Assembly: GCA_903901335.1 (NCBI GenBank)
Contig: CAIUQR010000102.1
Span: 48,766 to 112,765, forward strand
From: an uncultured delta proteobacterium
GTDB lineage: Bacteria; Desulfobacterota; Desulfobulbia; Desulfobulbales; Desulfocapsaceae
Direction of reading: 5' to 3'
Length of the DNA stretch: 64,000 nucleotides
Under the pieces are notes generated by a model that worked only from the letters and a program-made list of their open reading frames with translations, had not been told where the DNA came from and searched no databases. The translations under genes and the position numbers were made by a program. Positions 8,807-17,744 of the stretch are shown here, piece by piece (position 1 is the stretch's first letter; each line of letters opens with the position of its first letter).

Positions 8807-9430
8807 TTAGGCTCCCGTAAAATAGTTGTTTGTCTTGACATCCACCTTTTCGAGCCACTGCGAGATCTTCGTGTCATACGAAGATGTCAACGCAAAGACC
8901 TTGGCCGCCAGATAGAATCTGGTCTCGAGCGTGGTATTGCCCTGCTCTTTAATCTCCCGTAAGACCCTCGGGTAATCGGTGGGATCGACAATAACCGTCA
9001 CATCATGAAAATTTTTCGCCGAGGCTCTGAGCAGCGTCGGGCCACCGATATCGATATTTTCAATGGCGTCAGCCAGACTGCAATGCGGGTCCGCCACAGT
9101 CTTCTCGAAGGCATAGAGATTGACGGCCACGATATCGATATCCTGCAGACCATGTTTGGCACATTGCTGTTGATGATCGGCATTGTCACGCTGGTTCAGT
9201 ATCCCGCCATGGATCTTCGGATGTAACGTCTTGACCCTGCCGTCCAGCATCTCCGGGAAACCGGTGAACTCCGAGACATCTATCACCTTGATCCCCGCCT
9301 GCCGGATAGCTTTGGCGGTCCCGCCGGTTGAGAGGATCTCGACCCCGAGGTCGGAGAGTTCTTTGGCAAAACCTTCAATACCTGTTTTATCGGTCAGGCT
9401 TAACAATGCTCTTTTAATTTTTTTCACCAT
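8807..9430 (-). CDS. stand-alone IMP cyclohydrolase (N-terminal half of PurH)
   Basis: The product equals only the MGS-like IMP cyclohydrolase half of bifunctional PurH. It has [59 protein letters not shown] and the [19 protein letters not shown] block, then ends at about 207 residues. PurH is normally about 510-530 residues. The stop is followed at once by purN with no trace of the AICAR transformylase half, so this is a natural single-domain enzyme rather than a frameshift. It closes FAICAR to IMP. The start is placed at 9430, after AGGAGG; an upstream ATG at 9487 would add 19 poorly conserved residues. AICAR formylation must be encoded elsewhere. Confidence 0.9.
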   Translation of the reverse strand: MVKKIKRALLSLTDKTGIEGFAKELSDLGVEILSTGGTAKAIRQAGIKVIDVSEFTGFPEMLDGRVKTLHPKIHGGILNQRDNADHQQQCAKHGLQDIDIVAVNLYAFEKTVADPHCSLADAIENIDIGGPTLLRASAKNFHDVTVIVDPTDYPRVLREIKEQGNTTLETRFYLAAKVFALTSSYDTKISQWLEKVDVKTNNYFTGA

Positions 9431-9489
9431 TTCCTCCTTTTCCTCTGAAAAAATTCCCGAATCGATGAGAATACCTAACTCTTTCATCG

Positions 9490-9882
9490 TTATTCTTTTC
9501 GTGTAAATTCCCTGATTTTCCTCCGATCCCGTTTTCCAGGACGACTGGCAGGTGCAGTCTGTCCGGCATGGATCATCTTTCTGACCGCATTTTCTTCTTC
9601 CCGCGCCTTGATACTTTCGGCAGACTCCTCGTACAGGAGTTGGGCCAGGGCGGCGGAACGACGCTTTTCGGATACGGCCTCGACCTTCACAATATAGATC
9701 AACTCATTACGGGTGATCTTCAGTTCATCACCGATCTGTACAATCCTCGCCGGTTTGACCCGCTGGCGATTAACATGGACCTTCCCTCCGGTCACGGCCT
9801 GGGTGGCCATGGAGCGCGTCTTGAAAAACCGCGCGGCCCATAACCATTTATCAAGACGGATTTTTTGGTCGTTTGCATCCAT
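9490..9882 (-). CDS. hslR: S4-domain RNA-binding protein, HslR/Hsp15 family
   Basis: About 130 residues. The S4 RNA-binding fold is near the N-terminus: [31 protein letters not shown], then [16 protein letters not shown]. The basic C-terminal tail ([13 protein letters not shown]) is typical of Hsp15. In E. coli Hsp15 binds 50S subunits that carry a stalled nascent chain and returns them to use. The start is uncertain: ATG at 9882 or GTG at 9894, neither with a clear ribosome-binding site. It leads the run of minus-strand genes down to the U32 gene. Confidence 0.85.
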   Translation of the reverse strand: MDANDQKIRLDKWLWAARFFKTRSMATQAVTGGKVHVNRQRVKPARIVQIGDELKITRNELIYIVKVEAVSEKRRSAALAQLLYEESAESIKAREEENAVRKMIHAGQTAPASRPGKRDRRKIREFTRKE

Positions 9883-9894
9883 ATCATGATTCAC

Positions 9895-10203
9895 AAGGTA
9901 AAGTCTCTTTCTCCGGCTTTTTACTTTCCAACCCAGGAAACCTTATAAATTACACTGAATCAGCAAGAAACGCATGAAAAATCACCTGGATTTTTCGTGT
10001 TTTAAAAGAGCCTTGTACAACAGGGCAAAAAAGAGTATTAAAACCATGCGGTCGTTCAGCCATCAGGGAAGAAAGCCGGTTTGGCGCAGACGACACCAAA
10101 GACAGCTCGGCAACGCGGCATCGCAGCCCCAACATGATTGGCTGGCTGCCGAGCGCACAGCTACAACAAAGAGGAAATTCCTGACCACAGGAGCACCTTT
10201 CAG
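9895..10203. other. divergent intergenic region hslR / folE2
   Basis: A 309-base gap that must hold promoters for both directions. Its folE2-proximal half (about 10040-10203) is G+C-richer and can fold. No known riboswitch consensus (preQ1, THF, Moco, cobalamin) could be matched by eye. The first half is AT-rich with nothing firm. Confidence 0.3.
10105..10154 (+). promoter_or_regulatory. candidate structured leader upstream of folE2
   Basis: GCTCGGCA (10105-10112) pairs with TGCCGAGC (10147-10154), enclosing GCAGCC and GGCTG segments that can form an inner stem. It lies 50 bases before the folE2 start. The length and context suit an RNA element, but no known class was recognised and chance folding is possible. 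Confidence 0.2.
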
Positions 10204-10998
10204 ATGCAACACGTTTTATCCATGTCCACCAACATCCAGGTTGTAGGAATAAAAAACATCCAGCTGCCTATCCGGGTCAGGGAGAAAGGCGGCGGCCTGC
10301 AGAACACCGTGGGTACCGTCAGCCTGCAGGTGAGTATGCCGGGGGAACACAGGGGAAGTTGCGTTACGGTCTTTACCGCTGCCCTGAATAAATACATGGA
10401 CGCCATCAGCATAACCAACTTCTCGAAATTACTAAATGAAGTCCAAGAAACCCTGAATGCGGAAAGTGCCAGGCTGATCATGGAATTTCCCTATTTTATC
10501 GAAAAAAAAGCCCCGATTACCGGGACCCGCGGCCTGATGGAGTACGGTTGCACATTCACAGACGGGACGGGCGCCGATGAGGATTTTGTTCTCTCAGTTC
10601 AGGTTCCGGTAACGACCCTCTGTCCCTGCTCCAAAGAAATCAGTGAGGCCGGGGCCCATAATCAGCGTGCCGAGGTGAGTCTGAATGTAAAATTCAGTAA
10701 ATTCATCTGGGTCGAAGACCTGATCGAGCTGATCGAACAGTCCGCCTCTTGTGAACTCTACTCCCTTCTCAAACGTCCGGATGAAAAATATGTCACTGAA
10801 CAGGCCTACAAGAACCCTATGTTTGTTGAAGACGTCGTCCGCAAGGTTGCAGTAACGGTTTTAAAACATCCTGATATCACCTGGTTCTCTGCGGGTGTTG
10901 AAAGCTTTGAATCGATCCATAAGCATAGCGCCTATGCCTATGTTGACAGCAATGAGATTGTCAGCAATCACAGGCGGATCGAGAAGCGGAAAAAATAG
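10204..10998 (+). CDS. folE2: GTP cyclohydrolase IB (FolE2) with catalytic cysteines
   Basis: A 264-residue COG1469 protein. FolE2 converts GTP to dihydroneopterin triphosphate for folate or queuosine, replacing zinc enzyme FolE. The active-site cysteine motif CPCSKEIS is at residues 140-147 and GAHNQR follows with the conserved histidine (152). However, the usual N-terminal motif KGTHMSRFxEIL is replaced here by RGSCVTVFTAALNKY (50-64). The ATG at 10204 has AGGAG upstream; in-frame codons back to 10138 are not conserved. It is convergent with glyS, beyond which lies a second FolE2-family gene with the opposite pattern of conservation. Confidence 0.85.
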   Translation: MQHVLSMSTNIQVVGIKNIQLPIRVREKGGGLQNTVGTVSLQVSMPGEHRGSCVTVFTAALNKYMDAISITNFSKLLNEVQETLNAESARLIMEFPYFIEKKAPITGTRGLMEYGCTFTDGTGADEDFVLSVQVPVTTLCPCSKEISEAGAHNQRAEVSLNVKFSKFIWVEDLIELIEQSASCELYSLLKRPDEKYVTEQAYKNPMFVEDVVRKVAVTVLKHPDITWFSAGVESFESIHKHSAYAYVDSNEIVSNHRRIEKRKK

Positions 10999-11042
10999 TT
11001 GTTTGTTGTCCGGGATGATTTTCCTCTTGAGACCTTTCGCCC

Positions 11043-13106
11043 TTACTGCATTTTCGAGATATCGCCAACCTGTAGAATCAACTCACCTATTGCGGTAAGC
11101 AGGTTCAACCTGTTTTGACGAACCGCCGGATCCTCCGCCATGACCATGACGTCAATAAAAAAGGTGTCAACCGGCTGCTTCATCTGCAGCATAACCTCCA
11201 GGGCCTGGAGATACTCTTTTCCTGATATCAGGGCCTGCATTCTGGCCGAAACAGTGATAAAAAGATCGTAGAGATTGTCCTCCGCCTCTTTTTCAAACAA
11301 GGCCCGATCGACCTCGGTACTCATATTGTCTTTTGTGATATTCCGTATACGTTTGAAGGAGGAAGCAAGGACATCGAAGGCCTCTTCTTTCTTGATGGCG
11401 ATGAGAGCATCAAGCCTGTTGGCACAGTCAACGACATCATCAAACGTGACCGATGTAACGGCCTCAACCGCTCCTGCATCGTAGCCTTTGGCTATCGCAT
11501 CGTTACTGTACCGCCCTTTCAAAAATGCAAGAACACCATCCACGGTGGTTGAACTCCCATCGACCTTATCCCCGTACAAGGCCAAGGCCTTATGGACGAT
11601 CTCTTGGAGCGACAGCGTATAACCCCGATCTTTGATGATGTGCAAAACAGCAAGAGACAGCCGCCTCAGGCCGAAAGGATCAGCCGTCCCTGTGGGCGTC
11701 TGTCCAATGCCGAAACAACCGGCTATCGTATCCAGCCTGTCGGCCAGTCCGACAATTGCGCCCACATTGGTGGCCGGCAGTTCCGCCCCTGCTCTCTTCG
11801 GCATATACTGCTCCCTGATCGCGGTTGCCACGGCTTTATTTTCGCCCTCCAGCATCGCATAGGCCTCTCCCATAATCCCTTGCAGTGAGGGGAACTCTCC
11901 TACCATATTGGTCAGAAGATCGGCCTTGGAAAGGGCAGCAGCCCGGCAGGCATCCTGAACACTCTCCGGCGCGAGCTTCTCGGCCAGCATCCGGGTGAGT
12001 TTGACGATCCGTTCAGTCTTTTCCAGCATAGTCCCGAGCTTGGCCTGAAAGATAATCCCATTCAGATCTTTAATGCGCTGCTCCAGTCGACGGTCCTTAT
12101 CCTTGTTGAAAAAGAACAAGGCGTCCTCAAGCCTGGCCCGGAGGACGCGTTCATGCCCCTTCCTGGTTACGGCAGTATCTCTTACGCGGGTATTGTTGAC
12201 GGCGACAAATCCGGGAAGCAGCTTGCCTTCCGGGTCGCGAACCGGGAAATATTTCTGATGCTCCCGCATCGATGTGATCAGGACATCATCCGGAAGCTGC
12301 AGAAATTTCTGATCGAAGCTTCCACACACGCCAAAGGGATACTCGACCAGATTCGTCACGGTATCGACCAGTTCTTCATCGATGAAGACATGGGCGTTGG
12401 TGAGGGAAGAAGCGACCGCCTCTTTTATTGTGGTAAGAACCTCGTTTCTCCTCTTGGCGGGATCGACCAGGACATGGGCCTGCAGCATCTGTTTCTCATA
12501 GCTCTGCAGGCTGTCGATAAGGTAGGTCTCGTTCGCCATAAATCTATGGCCACGACTGGTGTTTGAAGCCGAAATGCCATCATGGGAAAAATTAACCACA
12601 GAAGAACCATGCAAAGCAAGAAGCCATTGGATCGGCCTGGCAAATGTATTTGAGTTACTTCCCCATTTCATTGACTTAGGGAAAGAAAGCTCAAGTATTA
12701 ATTGCGGGAGCACCTCCGGCAGAAGGTCACTGGTCAACTTGCCGTGCACCTCGCGAACCAGAATCAGATAGTCCCCTTTATCCGTTTTAATTACCGAAAG
12801 ATCCGCAACATCGGCTCCTTTTGAACGGGCAAATCCCTGGGCGGCCTTGGTCGGTTTCCCCTCTTTATCAAACCCGGCCTTGGCTGAAGGCCCCATAATC
12901 TCTTCACGGCTGTCCGGTTGCCTGTCTGCCAGCCCCTCCACCATCAGGACAAGACGTCTGGGCGTTCCCAATGCCCGAACCGAGCCATGGGAGAGAGACA
13001 GTTCAGCGGCCTTTTTCATAAAATTATCCTGCAACTGCTGCAGTGCCGGTTGCAAAAATCCCGCTGGTATTTCCTCTGTGCCAATCTCAAAGAGTAATGC
13101 GCTCAT
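11043..13106 (-). CDS. glyS: glycine-tRNA ligase beta subunit
   Basis: A 687-residue beta subunit of the bacterial alpha2-beta2 glycyl-tRNA synthetase. It starts MSALLFEIGTEEIPAGFLQPAL and contains VGEFPSLQGIMGEAYA and ADRLDTIAGCFGIGQTPTGTADPFGLRR, both diagnostic; the C-terminal anticodon-binding region follows. Length matches GlyS. The partner glyQ (alpha subunit) normally lies directly upstream, but here that place is taken by a FolE2-like gene, so glyQ must be elsewhere. It is transcribed on the minus strand together with the folE2-like and response-regulator genes. Confidence 0.95.
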   Translation of the reverse strand: MSALLFEIGTEEIPAGFLQPALQQLQDNFMKKAAELSLSHGSVRALGTPRRLVLMVEGLADRQPDSREEIMGPSAKAGFDKEGKPTKAAQGFARSKGADVADLSVIKTDKGDYLILVREVHGKLTSDLLPEVLPQLILELSFPKSMKWGSNSNTFARPIQWLLALHGSSVVNFSHDGISASNTSRGHRFMANETYLIDSLQSYEKQMLQAHVLVDPAKRRNEVLTTIKEAVASSLTNAHVFIDEELVDTVTNLVEYPFGVCGSFDQKFLQLPDDVLITSMREHQKYFPVRDPEGKLLPGFVAVNNTRVRDTAVTRKGHERVLRARLEDALFFFNKDKDRRLEQRIKDLNGIIFQAKLGTMLEKTERIVKLTRMLAEKLAPESVQDACRAAALSKADLLTNMVGEFPSLQGIMGEAYAMLEGENKAVATAIREQYMPKRAGAELPATNVGAIVGLADRLDTIAGCFGIGQTPTGTADPFGLRRLSLAVLHIIKDRGYTLSLQEIVHKALALYGDKVDGSSTTVDGVLAFLKGRYSNDAIAKGYDAGAVEAVTSVTFDDVVDCANRLDALIAIKKEEAFDVLASSFKRIRNITKDNMSTEVDRALFEKEAEDNLYDLFITVSARMQALISGKEYLQALEVMLQMKQPVDTFFIDVMVMAEDPAVRQNRLNLLTAIGELILQVGDISKMQ

Positions 13107-13154
13107 AGATTATTTTATTAAGAGTTATAGTTTTCAAGGTTCGGAACAGAGTTA

Positions 13155-13889
13155 TTATCGCTCTCCGGATTCAGTGGCCGCAAAAGTCGAATATCCTTCT
13201 CCAAGATTTTCAACAGTTACCGAATACCATTTGACTTCCTTTTGGGTCATGAGTCTCTCGGAAATCTTACTGGTAAGCCCCTCAACCGACAGGATACTCT
13301 CATGATTGTGGCCATCGCCCGCCAGCTGCACATCCAGAACACCTTTCTCGACGAGCATAATAAGATCTTCTATCCAGACAAAGTGTCGAAATCGTACCGT
13401 AATTACCGCGTTGCCCCAGTGGCCGAGAGAACTTGGCAGACTCGCAGTCTTCTGTATATTTACCGGCAGTGAAATGGGTACGACAAACTGCAGTTCCAAT
13501 TCATCGGTATTTTCCAGGGAACCATGCATCTGACAATCATAACGACAGGCCTGCAGCAGTTCGGAGTTGTTGTCTTTCCGAAGGAAATAGGGGAAGGAAA
13601 TCTCTATATGGGCGGCTTCTGCCTGGAGCCGTTTTTTCATTTCTTCAAGAATACGATGAAAACTATTGAGATCGATTTCACCATGAAAACGGTTCAGGAT
13701 CTCAATAAACCGGCTCATATGCGTCCCTTTGAACCGGTGCGGCAGGTTGACATACATATTTACCGTCGCCACAGTATGCTGTCGTTTTTTTGCTTTATCC
13801 AGGACGGTTATCGGATAACAAATGGTTTTAACGCCAACCTTTTTAATATCAACGCGCCGGTGATCAAGCTGGCTTTGTATATCTTTCAT
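13155..13889 (-). CDS. FolE2-family protein lacking the catalytic cysteines
   Basis: A 244-residue FolE2 homologue. The start at 13889 gives MKDIQSQLDHRRVDIKKVGVK, matching the family's MPDxQ...KVGVK opening; a TTG at 13931 would add 14 residues. The N-terminal module is canonical: QHTVATVNMYVNLP and KGTHMSRFIEIL (54-65). In the second module the position of CPCSK reads VNIQK (143-147), so both cysteines are missing, while a histidine (157) and the later FVWIEDLI block are kept. Without the cysteine it is unlikely to be an ordinary GTP cyclohydrolase; it could be a regulatory or structural partner, or catalyse another reaction. It sits between glyS and a response regulator. Confidence 0.8.
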   Translation of the reverse strand: MKDIQSQLDHRRVDIKKVGVKTICYPITVLDKAKKRQHTVATVNMYVNLPHRFKGTHMSRFIEILNRFHGEIDLNSFHRILEEMKKRLQAEAAHIEISFPYFLRKDNNSELLQACRYDCQMHGSLENTDELELQFVVPISLPVNIQKTASLPSSLGHWGNAVITVRFRHFVWIEDLIMLVEKGVLDVQLAGDGHNHESILSVEGLTSKISERLMTQKEVKWYSVTVENLGEGYSTFAATESGER

Positions 13890-13923
13890 GTACCTATCAA
13901 GGTGGAGAGTCGAAAAACCAAAG

Positions 13924-14274
13924 TTATCCAATATGCCGTCGAACAGCCCGCTTCAGATCATCCATGTCAGCCGATTTGACAACATATTCATCAGATGCCC
14001 ATGCTCCAAGATCCTGTTTATATTCATGATAGGCGCTGCTTAAAATAACAGGAACGGTCGCATCAATCATCTTCATCTGCCTGAGAACTTCAATGCCATT
14101 CATGCCGGGCATCTGAATATCCAAAATAACAAGGTCCGGAACTTCGTCGCGGAATTTCCCCAAGGCCTCATCGCCGTTCAATGCCGAGATAACCGTATAG
14201 CCTTCATCTTCAAATTCTTCTTGGTAAAGGAGCTGAATACTCTCCTCATCATCAACCAGCAGTATTTTTTTCAC
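13924..14274 (-). CDS. single-domain response regulator (CheY-like receiver)
   Basis: About 116 residues from a GTG at 14274 with AAGGAG seven bases before it. The receiver fold is complete: KKILLVDDEE acidic pocket, phospho-acceptor aspartate in DLVILDIQMPGMNG, conserved Thr/Ser region PVILSSAY, and lysine in YVVKSADMDDL. There is no output domain, so it acts by protein contact or in a phosphorelay. No kinase is adjacent; the start overlaps the galT end by 23 bases and its end overlaps the upstream TTG of the FolE2-like gene. Confidence 0.88.
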   Translation of the reverse strand: MKKILLVDDEESIQLLYQEEFEDEGYTVISALNGDEALGKFRDEVPDLVILDIQMPGMNGIEVLRQMKMIDATVPVILSSAYHEYKQDLGAWASDEYVVKSADMDDLKRAVRRHIG

Positions 14275-15292
14275 CCAATTCTCCTTGTTTTTTATCAAGA
14301 GATTCACGTAAATACATAGCTGCTTCCTCTGGAGGCATCGGATTGATATAAAACCCAGATCCCCATTCAAAGCCTGCAATCGAGGTCAATTTCGGCATGA
14401 TTTCAAAATGCCAGTGAAAGTGCTCGATCTCCGTTGAACGCAACGGCTGAGTATGGAGGACAAAATTATAAGGAATATTAGGAATGCAGGCATCAAGCCT
14501 TCGCAGGCTCTCGGAAAAAATATCTGTGAGAAAGGTGAATTTAAAGTCATCTTCTTTCTGGTAGGTGGAAGAGTGCCTTTTCGGCAAAATCCACATCTCA
14601 AAAGGTGTCCGAGGAGCAAACGGAGTTATCGTAATGAAATGATCATTCTGACAGACCACCCTGACGTCCTGTTGTATTTCTTGACGGATGATATCGCAAA
14701 AAACACAGCGTTCTTTATATTTATAATAGGAAAGCGCTCCGGCCAGTTCGGAGACAATCATCCGGGGCAGAATAGGCAGGGCGATGAGCTGAGAGTGGGA
14801 ATGCTCAAGAGAAGCCCCGGCAGCCTTGCCGAAGTTTTTAAACACCATCACATATCGGAATCTGGGGTCATTTTCCAGGTCCTTGATACGATCCCGAAAG
14901 GCCTTGAACACCAGGATCATCCGATCCGGAGGAAGATAAGAAAAGGTGTCCCCATGATTCGGGCTTTCGATGATAACCTCGTGCGCACCGATCCCGTTCA
15001 TCCGGTCATAAAGTCCTTCTCCTTCTTTATCCAGGTCACCTTCAATAATTAAGGCAGGATATTTATTCGGAACAACCCGTACCAGCCAATTGGAGGAATT
15101 CTTTTCATTTCGGTGATCGTATCGGTAGGCCAGAACCTCCGAAGGAGTCGTGCTTTCATTGCCGGGACAGAGAGGACAGAACCCTCCTGTCCCACGAACT
15201 TCTTCCACTATGAAATCGGTAGGTCTCTTTCGCCGTTCCTGAGAAATAATAATCCAACGGCCGAGGATCGGATCTTTTCGTAGTTCAGGCAT
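14252..15292 (-). CDS. galT: galactose-1-phosphate uridylyltransferase
   Basis: A 346-residue HIT-superfamily enzyme that exchanges UDP between UDP-glucose and galactose-1-phosphate. It opens MPELRKDPILGRWIIISQERRKRPTDF, has the zinc-binding FCPLCPGNE, EHSHSQ with the nucleophilic histidine near residue 161-165, and EIEHFHWHFEI with further metal-binding histidines. Sulfate reducers often keep this enzyme for nucleotide-sugar supply to polysaccharides. It lies between dksA and the response regulator on the minus strand. Confidence 0.93.
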   Translation of the reverse strand: MPELRKDPILGRWIIISQERRKRPTDFIVEEVRGTGGFCPLCPGNESTTPSEVLAYRYDHRNEKNSSNWLVRVVPNKYPALIIEGDLDKEGEGLYDRMNGIGAHEVIIESPNHGDTFSYLPPDRMILVFKAFRDRIKDLENDPRFRYVMVFKNFGKAAGASLEHSHSQLIALPILPRMIVSELAGALSYYKYKERCVFCDIIRQEIQQDVRVVCQNDHFITITPFAPRTPFEMWILPKRHSSTYQKEDDFKFTFLTDIFSESLRRLDACIPNIPYNFVLHTQPLRSTEIEHFHWHFEIMPKLTSIAGFEWGSGFYINPMPPEEAAMYLRESLDKKQGELGEKNTAG

Positions 15293-15298
15293 ACATCA

Positions 15299-15661
15299 TC
15301 ATTGCCCCTGCGCCTTTTCTTCCGTTTCTTGAAGTGTTTTACAATCAATGCAAAGTGTTGTAACAGGCCTCGCTTCTAATCTCTTGATCCCGATCTCTTC
15401 TCCGCAGGCCTCGCAGACACCAAACGATCCATCCTCAACTCTCTCCAGGGCCTCTTCAATCTTGGAGAGTAGTTTGCGTTCCCTTTCGCGGATCCGCAGC
15501 TCAAAACTGCGATCCGACTCAATGCTCGCCCGATCATTCGGATCCGGAACATTCGTATTTTGATCTGTCATTTCAGATAAAGTTTTGCCCGCTTCGTTGA
15601 GAATCGCATTACGCTTTTCCTCAAGCTGACCTCTGAACCATCCGAGCAGTTCTTTCTCCAT
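15299..15661 (-). CDS. dksA: DksA/TraR-family zinc-finger transcription factor
   Basis: A 120-residue protein with an N-terminal coiled coil and a four-cysteine zinc finger, CEACGEEIGIKRLEARP then CIDC. The coiled-coil tip region contains DPNDRASIESDRS, corresponding to the acidic tip that reaches into the RNA polymerase secondary channel. DksA works with ppGpp in the stringent response. It is shorter than E. coli DksA (151 residues) but normal for deltaproteobacteria. It precedes galT by six bases. Confidence 0.9.
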   Translation of the reverse strand: MEKELLGWFRGQLEEKRNAILNEAGKTLSEMTDQNTNVPDPNDRASIESDRSFELRIRERERKLLSKIEEALERVEDGSFGVCEACGEEIGIKRLEARPVTTLCIDCKTLQETEEKAQGQ

Positions 15662-15712
15662 CCGACCTCTCCTTATTACATCTTTACATGAATTGAAGGT
15701 TATTTGAAAAAA

Positions 15713-16207
15713 TCATTCAGCGCGGATGAAGATCCCGCTTTTTCCACCAGATTTTTTCAACAAACAAATATCGCCGATAACCATGGACTTATCAACGGCC
15801 TTGCACATATCATAGATTGTCAGAGCGGTTATGGAAACAGCAGTCAAGGCCTCCATTTCGACTCCGGTCTTCCCCTCTGTTCCGACTGTAGCGCGAATTT
15901 CAATTATACACTTTTCATCCTGAAAAATAAAGTCAATGTGCACTTTATCAATCAGCAGCGGATGCGTCAACGGGATGAGATCAGGAACTTTTTTTGCACC
16001 CATTATGCCTGCTACCCTGGCCACACCAAGGACATCCCCCTTTTCGATCAGGCCGTCTTTCACAAGCCCATAGGCCTTCTTGCTCATCCTGATTTTTCCG
16101 GAGGCGAGCGCAATCCTCGATGTGACATTTTTCGCTCCGACATCGACCATAATAGCATTTCCCTGCTCATCAAAGTGGGAAAAAGATGATATCGGCGTAT
16201 CGCTCAT
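15713..16207 (-). CDS. moaC: cyclic pyranopterin monophosphate synthase
   Basis: A 164-residue MoaC that forms cyclic pyranopterin monophosphate after MoaA in molybdopterin synthesis. It has [49 protein letters not shown] with the active-site histidine and lysine, and [17 protein letters not shown]. Molybdopterin is needed for formate dehydrogenases and other enzymes common in anaerobes. No other moa genes are adjacent. Confidence 0.95.
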   Translation of the reverse strand: MSDTPISSFSHFDEQGNAIMVDVGAKNVTSRIALASGKIRMSKKAYGLVKDGLIEKGDVLGVARVAGIMGAKKVPDLIPLTHPLLIDKVHIDFIFQDEKCIIEIRATVGTEGKTGVEMEALTAVSITALTIYDMCKAVDKSMVIGDICLLKKSGGKSGIFIRAE

Positions 16208-16216
16208 AGGGAATGT

Positions 16217-17359
16217 CTACTCCGCTTCCTTTGTTTTTCTGCCAAGGACCTCATGGTAGAGCCGGGTGAAAAAACCTTCCTGTTCTTTGTGCTGTCCATG
16301 TTCCAGGGAAAGTTTTTCAAATTCCCGCAGGAGATCCTTCTGCTCTTCACAGAGCTCTGTGGGTGTTACCACTTGCAGCTCGACAATCATGTTTCCACGC
16401 CCATGTCCTCTCAGGCTCTGCACCCCCTCCCGCCGCAAGGTGAAGATCTCGCCGTTCTGGCTGCCTGCAGGAATCTCCAACTCCTTCTTTCCATGAATCG
16501 TCGGTACTTCAACCGTACAGCCAAGGGCTGCTTTAATCATGGAAACAGGAAAACGGCAATAAATCGTATCGCCATCCCTCTTAAAGAACTTGTGTTCCTC
16601 CACATGGATAATCACATACAAATCACCGGATGACCCTCCATTTCGTCCGCCTTCCCCTTCGTTGCGCAGACGCATCTTGGCACCGGTATCAACACCTGCC
16701 GGTATCTTGATAGATACCTTCTTGCTCTTCTCGATAAGCCCGATCCCCTGGCAGTCATTACAGGGTTCCGTAACTACCTGTCCTTCACCGTGGCATTTCG
16801 GGCAGGTCGAACTGACCTGAAAAAATCCTTGAGACCGGATGACCTGTCCCCGCCCGTTGCAGGTTGAGCAATTCGCCTTTTTATGCCCAGGGCGGCACCC
16901 CGAACCTTCACAGGTCCAGCAGGTATCACGCCGGGTCAGCTGTACTTCCCTGGTACCCCCATGGACAGCCTCCATAAAAGAGATAACAAGATCATAACGG
17001 AGGTCATTACCGGTTACAGGGCCGTTATTCCTGCGGGTCTGTGACCTGGCCCCGCCAAATCCGAAAAGATCGCCAAAGATATCGCCGAAACTCGAAAATA
17101 CATCATCAAAATTCCCAGGACCGCGATAACCGCTGTTTTTCAGGCCATCATGCCCGTAGGTATCATATATCTGTCGCTTCTTATCATCACTGAGCACTTC
17201 GTACGCTTCAGTGCATTCCTTGAACTTGGCCTCGGCTTCTTTATCATCGGGATTACGGTCCGGATGATATTTCATTGCCAGCTTTCGGTAGGCTTTTTTT
17301 ATCTCGCTACCGCCGGAAGTCCGGCTCACTGATAATATTTCGTAATAATCTCGTGCCAT
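16217..17359 (-). CDS. dnaJ: chaperone protein DnaJ
   Basis: A full-length 380-residue type I DnaJ: J domain with HPD in [13 protein letters not shown]; Gly/Phe region with [18 protein letters not shown]; four zinc-finger repeats [24 protein letters not shown] and CNDCQGIG between about residues 144 and 208; then the C-terminal substrate-binding domain. It delivers unfolded proteins to DnaK and stimulates its ATPase. dnaK is not adjacent, and no CIRCE or sigma-32-like element is obvious upstream; rpoZ precedes it. Confidence 0.96.
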   Translation of the reverse strand: MARDYYEILSVSRTSGGSEIKKAYRKLAMKYHPDRNPDDKEAEAKFKECTEAYEVLSDDKKRQIYDTYGHDGLKNSGYRGPGNFDDVFSSFGDIFGDLFGFGGARSQTRRNNGPVTGNDLRYDLVISFMEAVHGGTREVQLTRRDTCWTCEGSGCRPGHKKANCSTCNGRGQVIRSQGFFQVSSTCPKCHGEGQVVTEPCNDCQGIGLIEKSKKVSIKIPAGVDTGAKMRLRNEGEGGRNGGSSGDLYVIIHVEEHKFFKRDGDTIYCRFPVSMIKAALGCTVEVPTIHGKKELEIPAGSQNGEIFTLRREGVQSLRGHGRGNMIVELQVVTPTELCEEQKDLLREFEKLSLEHGQHKEQEGFFTRLYHEVLGRKTKEAE

Positions 17360-17394
17360 TTCAGTTCAACCAATTCGAAAATCTTATCATCCCC

Positions 17395-17658
17395 TTACGC
17401 AACCTCAACTTCCCGCTTTGCATCCTCATTTTTTTTATTCCGTTTATGTACATCGGGCAGGCCGTCAATATTGTCGAACGTGACCTCGGCCGCGGCAATT
17501 TCCCGCAGGGTCATCACAATTTCCTTATTTTTTCCCTTGATAAGAAAGGGTTCTCCCTGGCGATGCTGCTTGATCCTCTTGACGGTCAGATGAATCAGAT
17601 TAAAGCGATTATGATCACCAATTTTTTCCAGACAATCTTCCACGGTAATTCTAGCCAT
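17395..17658 (-). CDS. rpoZ: RNA polymerase omega subunit
   Basis: An 87-residue small subunit that begins MARITVEDCLEKIGDHNRFNLIHL and continues with the RxxQ-type segment VKRIKQHRQGEP and ALREI-like TLREIAAAEV; both are typical of omega. It helps assemble the beta-prime subunit and forms part of a ppGpp site in many bacteria. It lies 35 bases upstream of dnaJ and 86 bases downstream of purA on the same strand; dksA two genes further on would act with the same ppGpp system. Confidence 0.9.
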   Translation of the reverse strand: MARITVEDCLEKIGDHNRFNLIHLTVKRIKQHRQGEPFLIKGKNKEIVMTLREIAAAEVTFDNIDGLPDVHKRNKKNEDAKREVEVA

Positions 17659-17744
17659 TCAATACCCTCTTATTCTAACGTGCTATGGATTATACTACTC
17701 TTGAAAAACAGGATTCCAAAATTTTGATAGGATAATCGCACCCA

